A stretch of 64,000 bases of DNA, taken from positions 14,862,001 through 14,926,000 of the forward strand of contig JAWUZG010000056.1 of the NCBI GenBank assembly GCA_036785705.1, written 5' to 3'. Of this stretch, positions 60,450-64,000 are shown one piece after another; the first letter of the stretch is position 1, and each line of letters starts with the position of its first letter. This stretch comes from Acanthornis magna (taxonomy: Eukaryota; Chordata; Aves; Passeriformes; Acanthizidae). Made by a program: the position numbers and the translations under genes. Under the pieces are notes generated by a model, which was not told the origin of the DNA, searched no databases, and saw nothing but the letters and a program-made list of their open reading frames with translations.

Positions 60450-63400
60450 CATCACCTTTTTCTAAATGGTAGTGAAGTGGTAATTAAGAAAGGCTAATTA
60501 TATATTATTGTAAAGCGTACATTTGTTATTAATTTTGTGATGTGTATGCTTTATTTTTTTCTGTCTGCAGTTTTTTGCATAAACTCTCTGCTCCGACTTA
60601 CCTTTGGGGATAAAAGGCCAGGACTTGATGCTGGAGGCATCAGCGAATGAGGATTATAAAACTGCTTCCATAAATTGCAGACTATCCTCTCTCCCCATAT
60701 TATATTTCCTTTCCTGGCAAGTGTTCACAGTTATGTCCCAGAGTGAAGTTTCTTGGCTGTGTTTGTGGTCCTTTGTAGGTCCGTGGGGCCACACTCTGCA
60801 GTTGTTGTCCCAAGTGTAGAGGTCCCCAGGCATGATGTGGTCTTGCAGAGTGACATTAGTGCTTCTCTCTGGGTAGAGGACCCAGAGCACCAAAAACATC
60901 CTGTGGAATAGGGAAAATCCTTTTTTTTTTTTTTTTTTCTTTAACCAAAATCTGCATGGAAAGCTCCAAGAAATGTTGAGGGCTGGAAGTTCCCAACTGG
61001 GCAAAAGCAACGCAACACAGTATAGACTCAGAAACGTGATGACCTTCTGTTTGCTTTAAAATCAACAAGTGGAATCAAACTAGAATCCCAAACTAACACT
61101 CTGCAGGGTCTCCTGCCCCTATAAATGCAAAGTGTCCTGTTCCAAAAGGAGCAAGCAGACTGCCAGTGGAGCAGCTCCCCTCAGCTCTGTGCCCAAGGAC
61201 AGGGTGAGATGATTCACAAAGGTTTGCAGGCGGTCTGAACGATGGAGGCCATGGTGCTGTTACCTGTTGGTGGCTGTCATCACTCACAGCTGCTTCACCT
61301 TGGGCTGTGTTAGAGACCTGCCCTTAGAGGAGTTCATGCGAGTGGCCATTATTATCTATTAATATAAGCATTACCAATGTTTTCATGATAAAATTCTCAG
61401 GAAGTGTCATTTCAGACCTAGTGTGCCAAGCAGACAGGAAGATAAGTTAGATACAACTTTTAAGTTGTAGTTAAGAATACATAGCCTAGCTCTTTACATG
61501 ATTAATTGTTCAAGCACAGACAGAAAATTTTGATGTAATTTAGAAAGAAATTAGACAATGTGCTTTATAACATTTCACACCATCTATACATATGAAATGC
61601 AGACACATCTTTTAGTATTTACTTACTAAAGATGCAAATTGTTTGTCTAAATAATAAAATATTTAAGGTTGGAATTTGTCTTTTTAATTAAAATTTTCCC
61701 AAGGCAAGTAAGATTACTGCAGCACGGAGAGATTTGCTGATACTTGTGTAATGTGTTTTTTATAATGCTGATGGTGCCAGACAAAGTCAGTTATGTGCCA
61801 CTCTTGTTGTCTGTTATTAATATTTTTGTATCAATGATGAGAAGAGCAGCAGTAACGATTGCAGTCGATGAGCCACAATAAATAGCAGCAAATGCATTCT
61901 AACCTCTGACTCTGTGACAAACAGCATGGGTACTGTCTGCAGCTCTGGTTTTAATTTCAATGCCATCAAAGGGAAACTCAAGAGCTTCAGAAAATAACTC
62001 TGGCACCATGGCTTAGATAAAATAAAATGCTTACCCACAGACATAAATTACCATGGGAATAAAAAGAGTACACCAAAATGACATAGTTTCATAATGCTCT
62101 TAAATCAAGAAATAGAGGACAGTGAGCACAGCTCCCAAATTGCAACAGTCACACTCCTTGATGAGTGGCTTTTTTTTTGGCACTAACTAACCTAACAGGT
62201 TTCTTCAAGAAGTGGTACTTGATGGCATGCACTCAGATTGTGTGGGGAAATTCAGCAGGAATGACACTCCCGTTTCATGAGAATTAATTCCCAGCACACA
62301 TTAGAAAAGGTATTTTCACAGTTCTGACTGCAGCGTTGCACTGCAGGAACACGTGTTCCTGTGAACAGGATGCTTTGTTGGACTTTCGTTGCCACTGAAC
62401 TCATTGAATGTGAAGCTGCATGTAATTACTTTAAGGCATAGTAAATCCTGCTCACCTCACTAGTGATGGCACTCCAAGAGCTACTGTATTTGCAGCCAAA
62501 GCCAAGACAACATCTCAAAAAGCTGCAAAGTCCTGGGCAAAGCATTTTGCAGGAGGAGGCACATACTTCCCTGTCTGTGTATTGCTGCAGCAGCTACATA
62601 GATTTCTGTAGAGGTACTAATATTTTTATCTATAAGTCCCTCATGCCTTATTCTCACCTCACTTCATGGGATTTTTTTTGTCTAGTCTAGGGGGCTTGAC
62701 AAGCTGACCTGGCTGTTCTGGGATTGACAATACATTGGCATTCAGACCAAGCTCTGACCACCAAGATGGTCCTCGCAGTTCAGACCATGCTTTCACATGC
62801 ACTGAAGAAAAGAGGGAGAAAAACCACTTCTGACTGTATTATCCTGTATTAATACATAATGACTGATGTTAATGAATCATGTTGGCCTCTAATGAAATCA
62901 CTTCTTCATTACTGCAAGAGGAATGGGGCCGGTTCCACTCTGGCATGGATCCCATTTGTGGTGCCTGTAGTGATGGTTCAGTCTGGCTTCCCCTGAGAAT
63001 TTAAAATTTCAGCACAGTTCTTTATCATGTTTAAATGCACTGAGATACAAGTAGGCTATTCATGTATTACTGTTGTTACTTGTAAGTCTATCAGTTACCC
63101 ACTGAAGTTTTCAGCACATGATTTTCTAAACTTCCATATAAAATTCCTACATGAAACAAGTTGGAGCTCACTGGTGCTGAAGCCTCAAGTTGATCTACTC
63201 AAGGTTCTAAGAATCCAGTGGCTCAGACGAGATTTTCATTACTGCAGTGAGAAGCTCCTCTGTATCTCCTCTCTCATTTTAAGGGGCTTTGAATGTCTGA
63301 TAGTCATAGCCTACATAGAAATCAGTTTTCTGTCTGAGTCATAGAAATAGTGCTGGTTGCCATACGCACTTAAAGGAAGCGATCACTGAACCCGATTTTT

Positions 63401-64000
63401 CAGTCTTAGAAGGGTTTTTGGCAGGTTTTCAGTGCAACTTCCACAGACTCAGTCTTCACACAGAGGAATAAAAACCTCATGTTTAAGTTCATTTTGTGGA
63501 CTTCTTTCAAGAAGTAAGGGGTTCTGGTACCATTTTTTTTTATCTCAAGGGGGGAAAAAGTCTTTTGATATTTTTATTCCTTCAAAAAATGAGTTCAAAA
63601 GAAGAATAAGAAAGGACAAAAGCAGAAAAAAACAAACCTAGTATTCTTTTCTTCAGTGATAGAAGAGAATCCTGTTTTGACCACTGTACCTGAAAAATAG
63701 CTCCTTCTCAAAACACTGGGGAAAAAAGTGGACATATATTTTGAACTATAGAAAAACTCGTTTTCTTCTAGAAAGTTAAAAGCATTTACCTTTGGAAAAA
63801 TACTTGTCAAAGTCTGTAGGGGGGAAAAAAAGTCAAAAGCCCATATCACTTCAGATTTTTTACTAGATCCTGAGATACAGGTGGTTTTTAGAAAGCACAG
63901 GTCAGGTGTGGGAGTATATGAAAGCTCACCTTTGCACTCCTGTAATCTTAGTCTCTTGTTCCAAGCTGGAAAATGGCTCTAACTTCCACCAACATCAAAT
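60450..64000. other. Non-coding stretch to the window end
   Basis: No gene is seen. A strong acceptor-like word, TTTTTTTCTGTCTGCAG (ending 60570), lacks a paired donor. A T18 run lies at 60921-60938. A moderately GC-rich patch at 61095-61310 could be an old mobile-element remnant but is unrecognised. Frames of up to 118 codons overlap the T run region and look accidental. Confidence 0.6.

Noticed and set aside
60561..60570. Strong acceptor TTCTGTCTGCAG
   Set aside because: No convincing donor follows within a normal exon length and no frame or conservation supports an exon.
1..64000. CRISPR array, operon, prophage or bacterial system
   Set aside because: CR1 and MIR relics, CpG depletion and the lack of dense genes place this in a vertebrate nuclear genome.

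Overview
The window looks like nuclear DNA from a bird, probably a songbird or other neoavian. The main evidence is three CR1 non-LTR retrotransposon fragments at about 20.5, 23.4 and 42.8 kb. One of them ends in the ATTCTATGATTTTATGATGATG-type short repeat that closes CR1 elements. The rest is AT-leaning, poor in CpG and scattered with homopolymer runs, as expected for intergenic or deep intronic vertebrate DNA. The species and chromosome cannot be read from the sequence.

I find no protein-coding gene that I can support. No open frame shows a recognisable domain. The longest (215 codons, 5633-6280, + strand) has no family resemblance that I can recognise. There is no tRNA, rRNA, known microRNA, CRISPR array or intact mobile element. 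The window reads as part of a gene desert or a very large intron.

Layout: 0-5 kb is unremarkable sequence with a 20-bp tandem repeat, a perfect 13-bp hairpin and a 25-nt T run. 5-6.3 kb is more GC-rich and holds the 215-codon frame. 6.3-13.5 kb is strongly AT-rich with blocks that look conserved (homeodomain-type and octamer-like words). 13.5-25 kb holds simple tracts, a GC-rich dyad cluster (16.7 kb), a palindromic repeat relic (19.4 kb) and two CR1 pieces. 25-29.7 kb holds a MIR-type SINE relic (26.4 kb), a mirrored pair of TCF/LEF-type sites (27.64 kb) and a CpG-retaining block (28.3 kb). 33-41 kb holds the densest set of CpG-retaining, probably constrained noncoding blocks (33.1, 34.8, 36.5, 37.3, 38.3, 40.7 kb). 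42.8 kb is the third CR1. 51-55.5 kb holds a GC-rich stretch with a perfect splice donor, an RFX/TALE/octamer motif block and an exon-like interval. 57-58 kb holds a palindromic relic and a GC-rich CpG cluster. 58.3 and 60.2 kb are short tandem duplications.

Two features stand out. One is a set of six or seven short palindromic repeat relics of the old amniote MITE-like type, which have kept their inverted arms. The other is a series of CpG-retaining, motif-rich blocks in an otherwise CpG-poor background. Both fit a regulatory gene desert around a developmental gene. That is an inference from composition: alignment to other vertebrates would decide it. I did not find a new multi-gene system.
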